Below are positions 35,416-47,448 of a DNA stretch of 64,000 bases, piece by piece (within the stretch, counting starts at the first letter, position 1; each line of letters starts with the position of its first letter). The notes below the pieces were generated by a model. It had not been told where the DNA came from. It saw nothing but the letters and a program-made list of their open reading frames with translations, and did not search any database. Where the stretch lies: contig NC_037673.1 in NCBI RefSeq assembly GCF_003255815.1, positions 11,363,006 to 11,427,005 on the forward strand. The letters run 5' to 3'. The position numbers were made by a program, and so were the translations under genes. Source of the stretch: Theropithecus gelada (lineage: Eukaryota; Chordata; Mammalia; Primates; Cercopithecidae).

Positions 35416-36060
35416 CAATAAAGAGTCTTTATTAGATTAGCAATGGAGACACTTTAAAGAAATTTGAGCTGCTGGGATAAGCTCAGCAGTTTGTGCTTGA
35501 AGAAGTTTAACCTGGCTGCTGAATTTATCAGGCAATAGTAATAGAATGAGATCTCCATAGGCAGACCAGTCAAGAAGCTGCTACCTGAGGTCACAAGGCC
35601 ATGAAAAAGGATGGGGGAAGGAGAAATTTAATGAAAGAACAGGAATAAGCTACTTCGTGAAGGTCTACTATTGGATGAGTATGGTACGAGAAAAGTCTGT
35701 CAAAAGTGTTGAGCCTGCCTGATTTAAGGAGAAAGAACAATCATTGGGCAGAAGAGATTTGGGAACAGTGTCTAACTCTGGGAACAATCATATGAATGAT
35801 ATCATTTTGACTATGAGGCTGGTAAGATGCCAAACGTTGAAAGAGGAGATGCCCAGATGGAAATTACTAGTAGATGCCTAAAAATATGGGTCTTGAGCCT
35901 CTGGAGTAGGTTCAGCTCCCCCCAAAACTCTGAAGATTTCATATACATGTAGGCAATGAGTGAGTCACACAAGGAAACAAATGGGTCATTAGTATAAAAT
36001 AGAATTTTGGAGGAAAAACAAGTTGAGAAAGAGAAGATGGTGACATTGAACGTGTTTCAG
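35416..36060 (-). mobile_element. L2: Probable L2 LINE fragment (antisense)
   Basis: Segments such as 'agtttaacctggctgctgaa', 'gcagaccagtcaagaagctg' and 'gatgcccagatggaaattac' occur in the order and direction expected of the complement of the L2 ORF2 C-terminal region. Divergence is high and no long frame remains. Confidence 0.5.
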
Positions 36061-36731
36061 TTATTGATACATGGTACCCTTACAAATTTCACATATTTAA
36101 ATTAGTCTAGTTTGCATGTGTGCGGGCATGCGTTGTAAGTTGATACAATAACCTTAAAAACGTCTTAGTTCTAATGGCATAAAATTATCCAGGTGATAAA
36201 GTAAAATAAAGTTAAAGTACACAAATCTATGTAGGATCAATATAATTAAAAGTAACATTTAATTTAAAAATCTTGAGAAAAATAACAAATGGAAACTTTT
36301 AAAAAAGGATCTAAGTGGGAGTTGAAAATGTGGTTTGATTTCTGAAACACGGCTACTCAGTTGCTAGATCAGAGAATTATTTGAGTAATATTTATCAAAA
36401 AACAATGATAATACTTGCTTTTAATGAAAATAGGCCTCTTTCCACTTTTGTAGACACAGTGAGTTGCTTTCTGAATGGCCTAACATAGATACAGCTTATC
36501 ACCCACTTTAGATATGTGCTTTTATAAAGCTCTCTTGTTTACATATTTTTAAAACTTTATTAATTTTGAGATAATCTAATTAGGTTTCACGATAATAAAT
36601 GTTGAGAAATATAAACTTCTTAAAAGATCAGATTAAGGAAAGTTACAGACTTGAAAAAAGTGTCATTTCAAGAGATATGTAGGTGATGGATTCCACAAGA
36701 CATGATGCCTCATTTAAGAAATCAGGAATCT
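36061..36731. other. Unassigned AT-rich sequence
   Basis: Nothing recognised. The last 16 bases are the left target duplication of the following Alu. Confidence 0.4.
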
Positions 36732-37036
36732 GGCCGGGCGCGGTGGCTCAAGCCTGTAATCCCAGCACTTTGGGAGGCCGAGACGGGTGGATCACGAGGT
36801 CAGGAGATCGAGACCATCCTGGTGAACACGGTGAAACCCCGTCTCTACTAAAAAATACAAAAAACTAGCCGGGCGAGGTGGCGGGCGCCTGTGGTCCCAG
36901 CTACTCGGGAGGCTGAGGCAGGAGAATGGCGTAAGCCCGGGAGGCGGAGCTTGCAGTGAGCCGAGATCGCGCCACTGCACTCCAGCCTGGGCGACAGAGC
37001 GAGACTCCGTCTCAAAAAAAAAAAAAAAAAAAAAAA
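36732..37036 (+). repeat. AluYR: AluYR-type young Alu with perfect target duplication
   Basis: A full-length forward Alu from 'ggccgggcgcggtggctcaa' to an A tail of about 23 bases. A perfect 16-base target duplication, aagaaatcaggaatct, lies at 36716-36731 and 37035-37050. Variants 'ggctcaagcctg' and 'aaactagccgggcgaggtgg' indicate the cercopithecoid YR lineage. It keeps 'gccgagatcgcgccactgca', unlike the copy at 28 kb, so the two belong to different YR branches. CpG sites are largely intact. Confidence 0.93.
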
Positions 37037-37050
37037 GAAATCAGGAATCT

Positions 37051-37502
37051 AAGTTCCTAGAAGGTCCCATAAGTTACTTATTACGAAAGTATGACTATTT
37101 CAGTTCTGCTACTTTTTTATTGCAAACTTTCCCAACATCTACTTACCTTTCTGAACTTGTTTCTCATCTCTAGAATAAGTGATCTAAGATGTCTTCCAAG
37201 TAACATCATAGGATCTATGTCACAAAATAGCTTTTGTGACTTTGTCTAGCACTATTCCCAAACCTACAGGTTCATGCTTACATCTGACTCCTTATTATCA
37301 TTAATACAGATCTTTAAAAAAAAAATCGTCAACTTCCCAGTAACTTTTGTAACAACTGCTTTATTTGGGTTTAGCTAGAAAAAGAAATAAGCAATCATCA
37401 TAGACATCTATTTCTGTTCCCTAATGACTATTTGTTTTTTAAATTTTTTTCCAATAAGCTGAATTAATTTTTCTTTTTAAGTTTTTCTTGTTTTTACATA
37501 TG
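37051..37502. other. Unassigned sequence
   Basis: Nothing recognised in this stretch. Confidence 0.35.
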
Positions 37503-37626
37503 TCATGGACTGGTACTGGTTGGTAGCCTGTCAAGAACTGAGTGGCACAGAGGAGGTGAGTGGTAGGCAAATAAACATTACCATTCAAACTCTGCCTCCT
37601 GTCAGATCAGCAGCGGCATTAGATTC
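37503..37626 (+). mobile_element. MER1B: MER1B hAT transposon, left part
   Basis: This is the 5' part of a MER1B: 'atggactggtactggttggt', then 'aggaggtgagtggtaggcaa' and 'gtcagatcagcagcggcatt'. It stops at 'agattc', where an LTR is inserted, and the rest of the element resumes at 38276. The extreme 5' terminal repeat is degraded. Confidence 0.82.
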
Positions 37627-38275
37627 TGTATTAGGGTTCTCTAGAGGGACAGAACTAGTAGGATACATATATATATGTGTGTGTGTGTCTGTGTGTATAT
37701 ATATACACATATATATAGATATATATACACACATATATATGTATAAATACACACACATATATACACACACACACATATATACATTTCTGAACATGGCTAC
37801 ATAGTTCATATATACATATATGTACACATATTTATGTTTGTGTATATGTGTGTGTGTATGTGTGTATATATATATAAAGAGGAGTTTATTAAGTAGTATT
37901 AACTCACACAATCATGATCACAAGATCCCACAACAGGCCATCTGCAAGCTGAGGAGCAAGGAAGCCAGTTTGAGTCCCAAAGCTGAAGAACTTGGAGTCC
38001 AATGTCTGAGGGCAGGAAGTATCCAGCAATGGAGAAAGATGTACGCTGCGAGGCTAAGCCAGTCTAAGCTTTTCACCATTTTCTGCCTGCTTTATATTCT
38101 AGCCCTGTTGGCAGCTGATAAAGTGGTGCCTGCCCAGATTAAGGGTGGGTCTGCCTTTCCCAGCCCACTGACTCAAATGTTAATCTCCTTTGGCAACCCC
38201 CTCACAGACACACCCAGGATCGATAGCTTACATCCTTCAGTCCAACTAAGTTGACACTCAGTATTAACCATCACA
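37627..38275 (-). mobile_element. Solo ERVL-like LTR (antisense) nested in MER1B
   Basis: The insert starts 'tgtattagggttctctagag' and ends 'agtattaaccatcaca', so in its own orientation it runs from TGTGATGG to CTAATACA, the TG...CA form of an LTR. Conserved blocks are 'ggagtttattaagtagtatt', 'agctgaagaacttggagtcc' and 'ctcacagacacacccaggat'. No second LTR or internal region is present, so it is solo. The flanking 5-mers, gattc and gatgg, agree at three positions and are only a weak target duplication. I recognise the family from many mammalian copies but am not sure of its name. Confidence 0.75.
37666..37876. repeat. Compound (TA)n/(TG)n/(CA)n microsatellite within the LTR
   Basis: About 210 bases of alternating TA, TG and CA runs with palindromic 'acacatatatat' units, interrupted by a non-repetitive 'tttctgaacatggctacata' segment near 37783-37802. 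The Tyr/Ile/Thr/His-rich frames on both strands here are translations of the microsatellite. Confidence 0.92.
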
Positions 38276-38462
38276 GATGGATGCACAAACTCTACTGTGA
38301 ACTGCACATGCAAGAGATCCAGGTGGTGCACTCTTTATGAGAGGGGACAGTTTCATCTCTAAAACATCCCCCTGCCTCCCCATCCCAAAACCCCATCCAT
38401 GGAAAAACCGTCTTCCACAAAACTGGGCCAATGGTGTCGAAAAGGTTGGAGATTGCTGGTCT
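38276..38462 (+). mobile_element. MER1B: MER1B hAT transposon, right part
   Basis: This continues the MER1B after the LTR: 'actgtgaactgcacatgcaa', 'gagatccaggtggtgcactc', then the 3' end, 'gaaaaaccgtcttccacaaa' and 'ggttggagattgctg', which corresponds to the terminal repeat. The internal part is short compared with the complete MER1 at 1.8 kb, which supports the B subtype. Confidence 0.82.
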
Positions 38463-39890
38463 ACATAAAGCTGCCAGTAAACAGATAAAGTGGACAAAGT
38501 ATTTCCAGTCTATACTCACTTGAGAAGGAGCACACCGGAGCATTATGTCAAGACCAGGATGGTATTAAGCCATGAGTTGTGAGAATGAGAAGTGAGGTAG
38601 GCACCAAATGATTCCTAGCTATTTTTAAGATTTTTGTTTTAAGAAATGCCTCTAGTCGGGGTCTAAGGAAATGCAAGACTCCAACACAGCACCCACAAAG
38701 TCACTACAGATGTCCTGCCATACATTTGTACTTTCTGTAAAGTGGCCGTGACATCATAAAAAATGTGTCTGCATAATTGATTTGAAATGTAAGACTGATG
38801 AAAATTAGATCACCCTAATGTTCTCCACTTGCCTTTAGACTGATCTATATTAAAAAGACAATCAAATTTTTCCATTAAAGAGAAGATATTCAATCATGAA
38901 ACTGAGTTTTCCATTCCTATCTGCAATCAACATTTTAACATATAGAGCCTGTCAATAAGTACAGTGGAAAATAGAGTTATATAACTATTAAGGTGCTTAG
39001 TGAGCAGAACAGAAATATTCCTGGAAGAAAAAGACACCTATTCCTGGAAAACAATAATGGGGAAAACCACTAAAATACGATGTCTTCCTAACAGCATGAA
39101 TTAAACTACATGTGTGTGTATAAAATGCATGTGGTTTCAATTAACACGATAAATTATTTTCTTAATTACCATCCCCAAATACTCTATTCCAAAGCAGTAT
39201 TTAGAAACTAGAGACTAATAAAGCCAAATTTTAAACTTGTAAAAACCTTAAAATGCTTTTCCAGTACAAAGACTGTATAAATCAAAAATCATAAAAATTA
39301 AAATAATCCAGAATAGAGTCATAATTTGACCTAGGAAGAATAAGAAAATAAGTACAATAAGGTGTTTGATATGTATAATAATAATATTTAAAGATACTCT
39401 TTATCATTGTATTCATAGCTAATAGCATTAAGTAACTTACTATGCTTCTAAATTATATTAGTTTGTGAAATTAATTTTAATGATACTAAAAGGGATTTGA
39501 TTGGCAAAACTCCAAATTAGCATTTCTTAGCAAGCCAAGAAGATAGAAACCATCTCAAGACTAGATGCTATTCCTTCTTCAAATTCCATTAGTTGCCAAC
39601 ATACCTCAAAGCTACAGAGAACTTAATGTAGAAGGTTTCGTCTAGAAATTCATTCAGACCTGAATGTCTCAGATAAAGCTGCTAATGAAAATGTTATTAC
39701 ATAATAATATAAATTGGTTGTTAACCTTGATACCTTTATGCAAAATATCATATCTATCAAATAATTATGTATATACTATATTGTTATCAATAGAACATTT
39801 TTTAAAAGTTCATTTCGGTGTCATACCTTGACAAACATTAAGAGTTTTCAGGACTGACTGTATTAAGATGACTTAAAATTTAAAATACAA
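38463..39890. other. Unassigned AT-rich sequence
   Basis: No gene or repeat recognised. Confidence 0.4.
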
Positions 39891-40179
39891 GCTGGGTGCG
39901 GGGGCTCACTCCTGTAATCACAGCACTTTGGGAGGCCAAGGTCAGCGGATCATGAGGTCAGGAGATCAAGACCATCCTGGCCAACATGGTGAAACCCTGT
40001 CTCTACTAAAAATACAAAAATTAGTTGGGTGTGGTGGCTGGCACCTGTAATCCCAGCTACTCGGCAGAAGAATCACTTGAACCAGGGAGTGGGAGGTTGC
40101 AGTGAGCTGAGATCGTGCCACTGCACTCCAGCCTGGTGACAGAGTGAGACTATATCTCAAAAAAAAAAAAGAAAGAAAA
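39891..40179 (+). repeat. Alu: AluS/Y-type Alu
   Basis: A forward dimeric Alu starting 'gctgggtgcgggggctcact' and ending in an interrupted A tail (a run of A, then gaaagaaaat). A deletion in the right arm removes part of 'ctcgggaggctgaggcagg', which reads 'ctcggcagaag'. An imperfect flanking repeat, 'aaaatttaaaata' and 'aaaattaaaata', may be the target duplication. Confidence 0.88.
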
Positions 40180-40810
40180 TTAAAATATATAACTTACTTT
40201 AAATTTTGTAATATAAACTCATGAAAGTACCAAAATAATTTATCATAGAAAAAAACATTTGCTTATTTCCTAAGTCTCAGATGGCCTTCGGGTTGAGATC
40301 CTTTTCATCCAAATTATTAGCTCCAGTTCATTTCACTCACAATTTCCTCCATGGATACTTATCAGGGAAAGCTAGAATTGATAACTTAGTCTTCCATTCT
40401 CCACAAAATGAAGTGCTCCATCAGGTCTTGTTCAGGGAATGAAGTATGAAGTCACTCTTTATTGTTGGATTAAGTATGTAATTGTAAAATGAAAGTAAAT
40501 TAATTGCATTGTGAAATCACTGCTTTGAAGAAAGAATGCTAGCGAAAGGAATGCCTCCCTGGAATGAAAATCATGAAATGTTAATATTTGGTGTCACGGG
40601 GTTTCCATTACTCGAGTTGCCAGCCTTCTTTTGATGGTGAGCAGTAGGGTGAATTGAAATTCAATTTCCCAACCAGATTTCCCATGAATAAATAAACTCA
40701 TGCTTGAGTTTACAGATAACTGGGTTAATATGTGCTATTGGTGCATAGCGCATCTCCGTTCGGAGCTTAATAGAGAAACTGTGTAGCTCTTGTATACGTG
40801 GTGAATCCGT
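40180..40810. other. Unassigned sequence
   Basis: Nothing recognised in this stretch. Confidence 0.35.
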
Positions 40811-41005
40811 GGGCTACCTGGGAACCTTGCCTGTGACTCTCAGCTCCACTGCTTACCAGCTATGAGACAGTGAGCAAGTTATTCCATCCAGCTGCTTCAC
40901 TGAAAGAATGCAGATAGTGATAACCACATTACAGAGTTGTGGTACTGGTTTAATAAGTGGTTCTGAAAAACATCTAGCTCTACCATATAGCAGGCTAGTT
41001 CCTGA
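40811..41005 (+). repeat. MIR: MIR SINE
   Basis: The block 'gactctcagctccactgctt' followed by 'accagctatgagacagtgag' and 'caagttattccatccagctg' matches the MIR tRNA-related head and core. It continues to 'gttgtggtactggtttaata'. Confidence 0.75.
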
Positions 41006-42351
41006 AAACAGAATGCCTGAACCTATGTATAAACCTATGCATAATTCTTGCCACATTTCGACAACCACAATGTTACCGTCTTTAGGGCTTTCACTTGAGG
41101 AGAAAATAGACTAAGTGACACAAGGGTTTTCTCTTGTTTCAGTAGTAATTTGGTTTTCTAGTTCAATGCTATACGGAATATCATCTTCAAGCATGGCTAC
41201 TTCTCAGGGAGTTTTTCAGAATGACAGATTTACATAATGGCTTGTATATTCAATAGAAAATATCAACTTGCTCTTCTTCCATCATAATATTGATGTGAAA
41301 CTGAGAACAAAGTGAGATGTGTATTCAGGGGCCAGTTGAATGACAGGAGAGAGAGGAAGTGAAGACCCTAACCCTTTCCTGTCTCACATTGTTTAAACAC
41401 ATTTGCTTTGTCCTTCCAAGTGGACGACAAGGGTTATCCTCCTGTTTCGTACATATAGTGTTATGCTTAAGATATGACAGCAGAAATATGTAGGAGAAAA
41501 CAAAAGGCATCATATTTTTCTTAGATAATCATCGATCAGAAATCATATATATTATGAGCAAAGAAATATAATTTCCAAAGATCTAAGCTTGTACTAGACT
41601 TGTATGCAGTGACTATATGATTATTACATTTTTTAACCAAGTTGAATGTGTACTATAGAATGATAGCCAAGAAGGATGACTTTTAAGCCCCAAACCTAAC
41701 ATTTAGGGGAATGAAAGCATGTATATAAATTGTAACCTGAAACAAAGTCACAGCCTGTGACATAACTGCAAAGTTTGTGCACTGCCAAAAAGCACCTGGA
41801 GAAAGAGGTAATTAGAGGCTGTCATCGGACCTCATTGAATTATCCAAGCTATGCACCTTGGTCTAGGGCTGTGTCTTCCAGGAGGAAGAAACATCCCAAG
41901 TCAGCAGACTTGTGTCAACCCAGAGGGGAAACCAAACTTTAGAAGCCCAGAATGAAATAAATACATTAAGAGTGAAACAAAGATAAATGAAAGAATTATT
42001 TTCCCTTGAAAGATTATTGCATTCTTCAGAGAAGTTTTAGAGAGTTTGCATGGATGGGATTGTTTCAATAGTCAGACATTACAAAATTTAAAACAAGGTT
42101 TTCACAGATTAAGTTGAAGGAATACGTTTGGGTAAAAATAAAACTGTGCTATAATACGGTCATAACATGGAACTAAGTCTGCCTCATCATTGGAATTGTT
42201 CTCTTTCTGCCAGGGAGTCTTAGAGACGGAGCTTGTGGTTGGCCTGTTTCTGTAATGTACGAGGGAAGGAAACCATTTGAGATTGTTTAACTACTCTTTT
42301 GTAACGTAAAGTGAATGAATTCTTCTACATGTCAAATTGAGAGAATCTGAT
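41006..42351. other. Unassigned sequence
   Basis: No gene or repeat recognised in these 1.3 kb. Frames do not exceed 71 codons. Confidence 0.4.
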
Positions 42352-42589
42352 TTTTTTTTCTTTTTCTTAAGCTATACTTTAAGTTCTGGGGTGCATGTGC
42401 AGAATGTACAGGTTTGTTAAATACGTATACATGTGCCATGGTGGTTTACTGCACCATCAACCTGTCATCTACATTAGGTATTTCTCCTAATGCTATATTT
42501 CCTCCAGCCCCCACCCCCGACAGGCCCCGGTGTGTGATGTTCCCCCCCGCCCTGTGTCCATGTGTTCTCATCATTCAATGCCCACTTAT

Positions 42590-45500
42590 GAGTGAGAAGA
42601 TGCAGTGTTTGGTTTTCTGTTCTTGTGTTAAGTTTACTGAGAATGATGGTTTCCAACTTCATCCAAGTCCCTGCAAAGGACACGAACTCATCCTTTTTAT
42701 GGTTCCATAGTATTCCATGTTGAATATGTGCCACATTTTATTTGACCAGTCTATCATTGATGGGCATTTGGATTGGTTCCAAGTTTTTGCTATTGTGAAT
42801 AGTGCCACAATAAACATACATGTGCATGTGTCTTTACAGTAGAATGATTTACAATCCTTTGAGTATATACCCACTAATGGGATTGCTGGGTCAAATGGTA
42901 TTTCTAGTTCTAGATCCTTGAGGAATTGCCACACTGTCTTACGCAACGGTTGAACTAATTTACACTCTCACCAACAGTGTAAAAGTGTTCCTATTTCTCC
43001 ACGTCCTCTCCAGCATCTGTTGTTTCCTGACTTTTTAATGATCACCATTCTAACTGGTGTGAGATAGTATCTCATTGTGGTTTTGATTGGCATTTCTCTG
43101 ATGGCCAGTGATGATGAGCATTTTTTCATTTGTCTGTTGGCTGCATAAATGTCTTCTTTTGAGAAGTGTCTGTTCCCATCCTTTGCCCACTTTTTGATGG
43201 GGTTGTTTCTTTACTTCTTGTAAATTTGTTTAAGTTATTTGTAGATTCTGAATATTAGCCCTTTGCCAGATGGATGAATTGCAGAAATTTTCTCCCATTC
43301 TGTAGGCTGTCTGTTCACTCTGAGGATAGTTTATTGTGCTGCATGGAAGTTCTTTAATTAGATCCCATTTTTCTATTTTGGCTTTTGTTGCCCCTGCTTT
43401 TGGTATTTTAGTCATGAAGTCTTTGCTCATGCCTATGTCCAGAATGGTACTGCCTAGGTTTTCTTCTAGGTTTTTATGGTTTTAGGTCTTACCTTTAAGT
43501 CTTTAATCCATCTTGAGTTAATTTTTGTATAAGGTGTAAGGAAGGGATCCAGTTTCAGCTTTCTGCATTTGGCTAGCCAGTTTTCCCAACACCATTTATT
43601 AAATAGAGAATCCTTACCCCATTGCTTGATTTTGTCAGGTTTGTCAAAGAGCAGATGGTTATAGATGTCTGGTGTTATTTCTGATGTCTCTGTTCTGTTC
43701 CATTTGTCTATATATCTGTTTTTGTACCAGTACCATGCTGTTTTGGTTACTGCAGCCTTGTAATATAGTTTGACGTCAGGTAGTGTGATGCCCCAGATTT
43801 GTTCGTTTTGCTTAGGATTGTCTTGGCTATGTGGGCTCTTCTTTGGTTCCACATGAAATTTAAAGAAGTTTTTTCCAATTCTGTGAAGAAAGTCAATGGT
43901 AGCTTGATGGGGATAGCACTGAATCTATAAATTACTTTGGGCAGTATGGCCATTTTCACATTATTGATTCTTCCTATCCATGAAAATAGAATGTTTCTCC
44001 ATTTGTTTGTGTCCTCTCTTATTTCCTTGAGCAGTGGTTTGTAGTCCTCCTTGAAGAGGTCCTTCATATCTCCTGTAAGTTGTATTCCTAGGTATTTCAT
44101 TCTCTTTGTAGCAATTGTGAATGGGAGTTCACTCATGATTTGGCTCTCTGTCCGTTAATGGTGTATAGGAATGACTGTGATTTTTGCACATTGATTTTGT
44201 ATCCCGAGACTTTGCTGAAGTTGCATATCAGCTTAAGGAGATTTCCAGCTGAGACGATGGGGTTTTCTAAATATACAATCAAGTCATCTGCAAAGAGAGA
44301 CAATTTGACTTCCTCATTTCATAATTGAATACCCTTTATTTATTTCTGTTGCCTGACTGCCCTGGCCAGAACTTCCAATACTATGTTGGACAGAAATGGT
44401 AAGAGACAACATCCTTATCTTGTGCCAGTTTTCTAAGGGAATGCTTCCAGGTTTGGACCATTCAGTATGATATTGGCTGTCGGATTACCATAAATAGCGC
44501 TTATTATTTTGAGATATGTTCCATCAATACCTAGCTTATTGAGAGTTTTAGTATGAAGGGCTGTGGAGTTGTGTCAAAAGCCTTTTCTGATCTGTTGAGA
44601 TAATCATGTGGTTTTTGTCATTGGTTCTGTTTATTGATTTGCATATATTGAAGCAGCCTTGCATCCAGGTATGAAGCCAACTTGATCGCGGTGGATACGC
44701 TTTTTTATGTGCTACTGGATTCAGTTTGCCAGTATTTTATTGAGAATTTTTGGAGTGATGTTCATCAGGGATATTGGCCTAAAATTTTCTTTTTTTGGTG
44801 TGTCTCTCCCAGGTTTTGGTATCAGGATGCTGCTGGCCTCATAAAATGAGTTGGGGAAGATTCCCTCTTTTTCTATTGTTTGGAATAGTTTCAGAAGGAA
44901 TGATACTTTCTACTCTTTGTACCTCTGGTAGAATTCAGCTGTGAGTATGTCTGGTCCTCGACTTTTTGTAGTTGGTAAGCTATTAATTGCCGCCTCAATT
45001 TCAGAACTTGTTATTGGTCTGTTCAGAGATTTGTTTTCTTCCCGGTTTAGTCTTTGGAGGGTATATGGTTCCACGAATTTATCCATTTCTTCTAGATTTT
45101 CTAGTTTATTTGCATACAGGTGTTTATACTATTCTCTGATGGTAGTCTGTAGTTCTGTGGGATCAGTGGTGATATCCCCTTTATCGTTTTTTATTGCATC
45201 TATTTGATTCTTCTCTCTTTTCTCATTAGTCTGGCTGGCAGTCTATTTTGCTGATGTTTTTAAAAAAACAGCTGCTGGATTTTTTTTTTTGGAAAGGTAT
45301 TTCACGTCTCTATCTCCTTCAGTTCTTCTCTGATCTTATTTATTTCTTGTCTTCTGCTGGCTTTTGAATTTGTTTGCTCTTGTTTCTACAGTTCTTGTAA
45401 TTGTGATGTTAAGGTGCTGATTTCAGATCTTTCCTGCTTTCTCTTGTGGGCATTTAGTGCTTTAAGTTTTCGTCTACAAACTGCTTTAAATGTGTCCCAG

Positions 45501-46363
45501 AGATTCTAGTACATTGTGTCTTTGTTCTCATTGGTTTCAAAGAACATCTTTATTTCTGCCTTCATTTTGTTATTTACCCAGTAGTTATTCAGGAGCAGGT
45601 TGTTCAGTTTCCATGCAGTTGTGTGGTTTTGAGTGAGTTTCTTAATCCTGAGTTCTAATTTGATTGCACTGTGGTCTGAGTGACAGTTTGTTACGATTTC
45701 CATTCTTTTGCATTTGCTGAGGTGTGTTTTACTTCCAATTATGTGTCAATTTTAGAATAAGCGTGATGTGGTGCTGAGAATAATGTATATTCTGTTGATT
45801 TAGGGTGGAGAGTTCTGTAAATGTTTATTAGGTCCACTTGGTGCAGAGCTGAGTTCAAGTCCTGAATATCCTTGTTAATTTTCTGTCTCATTGATCTGTC
45901 TAATATTGACAGTCGGGTGTTTAAGTCTTTCATTATTATTGTATGGGAGTCTAAGTCTCGTTTTAGGTCTCTAAGAAATTGCTTTATGAATCTGGGTGCT
46001 CCTGTATTGGGTACATATATATTTAGGATAGTTAGCTCTTCTTGTTGCATGGATCGCTTTACCTTTATGTAATGCCCTCCTTTGCTCTTTTGATCTTTGT
46101 GGTTTAAAGTCTATTTTATCAGAGACGAGACTAGGATTACAACCTCTGCTTTCCTTTGCTTTCCATTTGCTTTGTAAATCTTCCTCTATCCCGTTATTTT
46201 GAGGCTATGTGTGTCTCTCCATGTGATATGGGTCTCCTGAATACAGCACACAGATCGGTCTTGACTCTTTATCCGATTCGCCAGTCTGTGTCTTTTAATT
46301 GGGGTCATTTATCTTGTTTACATTTAAGGTTAATATTGTTATACATAAATTTCATCCTGTCAT
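42590..46363 (-). pseudogene. L1 ORF2: L1 ORF2 (endonuclease/reverse transcriptase), inactivated
   Basis: ORF2p of active L1s nicks target DNA and reverse transcribes the L1 RNA at the nick. The expected start codon is at 46363-46361. A minus-strand frame at 45739-46050 covers endonuclease sequence. The reverse transcriptase site Phe-Ala-Asp-Asp is still encoded at 44283-44294. Frames at 43747-44136, 43466-43852, 43230-43430 and 42659-42946 cover the C-terminal third. These fragments lie in different frames with stops between them, so the roughly 1,275-codon protein is lost. I did not reconstruct the intact protein. Confidence 0.9.
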
Positions 46364-46399
46364 TATGATGTTAGCTGGTTATTTTGCTCATTAGTTGAC

Positions 46400-47448
46400 G
46401 TAGTTGCTTCATAGCGTCAATGGTCTTTACAATTTGGTATGTTTTTGTAGTGGTTGGTACTGGTTGTTCTTTTCCACATTTAGTGCTTCCTTCAGGAGCT
46501 CTCCTAAGGCAGGTCTGGTGGTGACCAAATCTCTCAGCATTTGCTTGTCTGTAAAGGATTTTATTTCTCCTCAGTTTATGAAGCTTAGTTTGGCTGCATA
46601 TGAAATTCTGGTTTGAAAATTCTTTTCTGTAAGAATGTTGAATATTGGCCCCACTCTTTTTGGCTTGTAGAGTTTCTGCTGAGAGATCCACTGTTAGTCT
46701 GATGGGCTTCCCTTTAATGGGTACCCTGACCTTTCTCTCTGGCTGCCCTTAACATTTTTTCCTTCATTTCAACCTTAGTGAATCTGACGATTATGTGTCT
46801 TGGGGTTGCTTTTTTTGAGGAATATCTTTGTGGTGTTCTCTGTATTTCCTGAATTTGAATGTTGGCCTGCCTTGCTAGGTTGGGTAAGTTCTGGATAATA
46901 ACCTGAACAGTGTTTTCTGACTTGGTTCTACTATCCCTGTCACTTTCAAGTACACCAATCAAACATAGATTTGGTCTTTTCACATAGTCCCATATTTCTT
47001 GGAGGCTTTGTTCGTTTCCTTTCACTCTTTTTTCTCTAATCTTGTCTTCTCACTTTATTTCACTGAATTGATCTTCAATCTCTGATATCCTTTCTTCTAC
47101 TTGATTGATTCAGCTACTGATACTTGTGTATGCTTCACGAAGTTCTCATGCTGTGTTTTTCAGCTCCATTAGGTCATTTATGTTCTTCTCTAAACTGGAT
47201 ATTCTAGTTAGCAATTCGTCTAACCTTTTTTCAAGGTTCTTAGCTTCCTTGCATTGGGTTAGAACATGCTCCTTTAGCTTGGAGGAGTTTGTTATTACCC
47301 ACCTTCTGAAGCCCACTTCTGTCAATTCATCAAACTCATTCTCCACCCAGTTTTGTTCCCTTACTGGTGAGGAGTTATGATCATTTGGAGGAAAAGAGGC
47401 ATTCTGATTTTTGGAATTTTCAGCATTTTTGTGCTGATTTATCCCCAT
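46400..47448 (-). pseudogene. L1 ORF1: L1 ORF1 (RNA-binding chaperone), inactivated
   Basis: ORF1p is the trimeric RNA-binding protein of the L1 particle. A frame beginning with Met at 47448 (to 47146) covers the N-terminal segment and early coiled coil. A second, at 46714-47025, covers the RNA-recognition region, with 'SLQEIWDYVKRPNLCLIGV' and 'TPRHIIVRFTKVEMKEKM' as clear family motifs. A third, at 46371-46691, starts with the C-terminal 'DLSAETLQA' motif and then shifts frame. Disruptions lie between the pieces and within the last. Confidence 0.9.

Noticed and set aside
37505..38254. Frames rich in Tyr, Ile, Thr, His or Cys on both strands
   Set aside because: They translate a TA/TG/CA microsatellite and its surrounding LTR.
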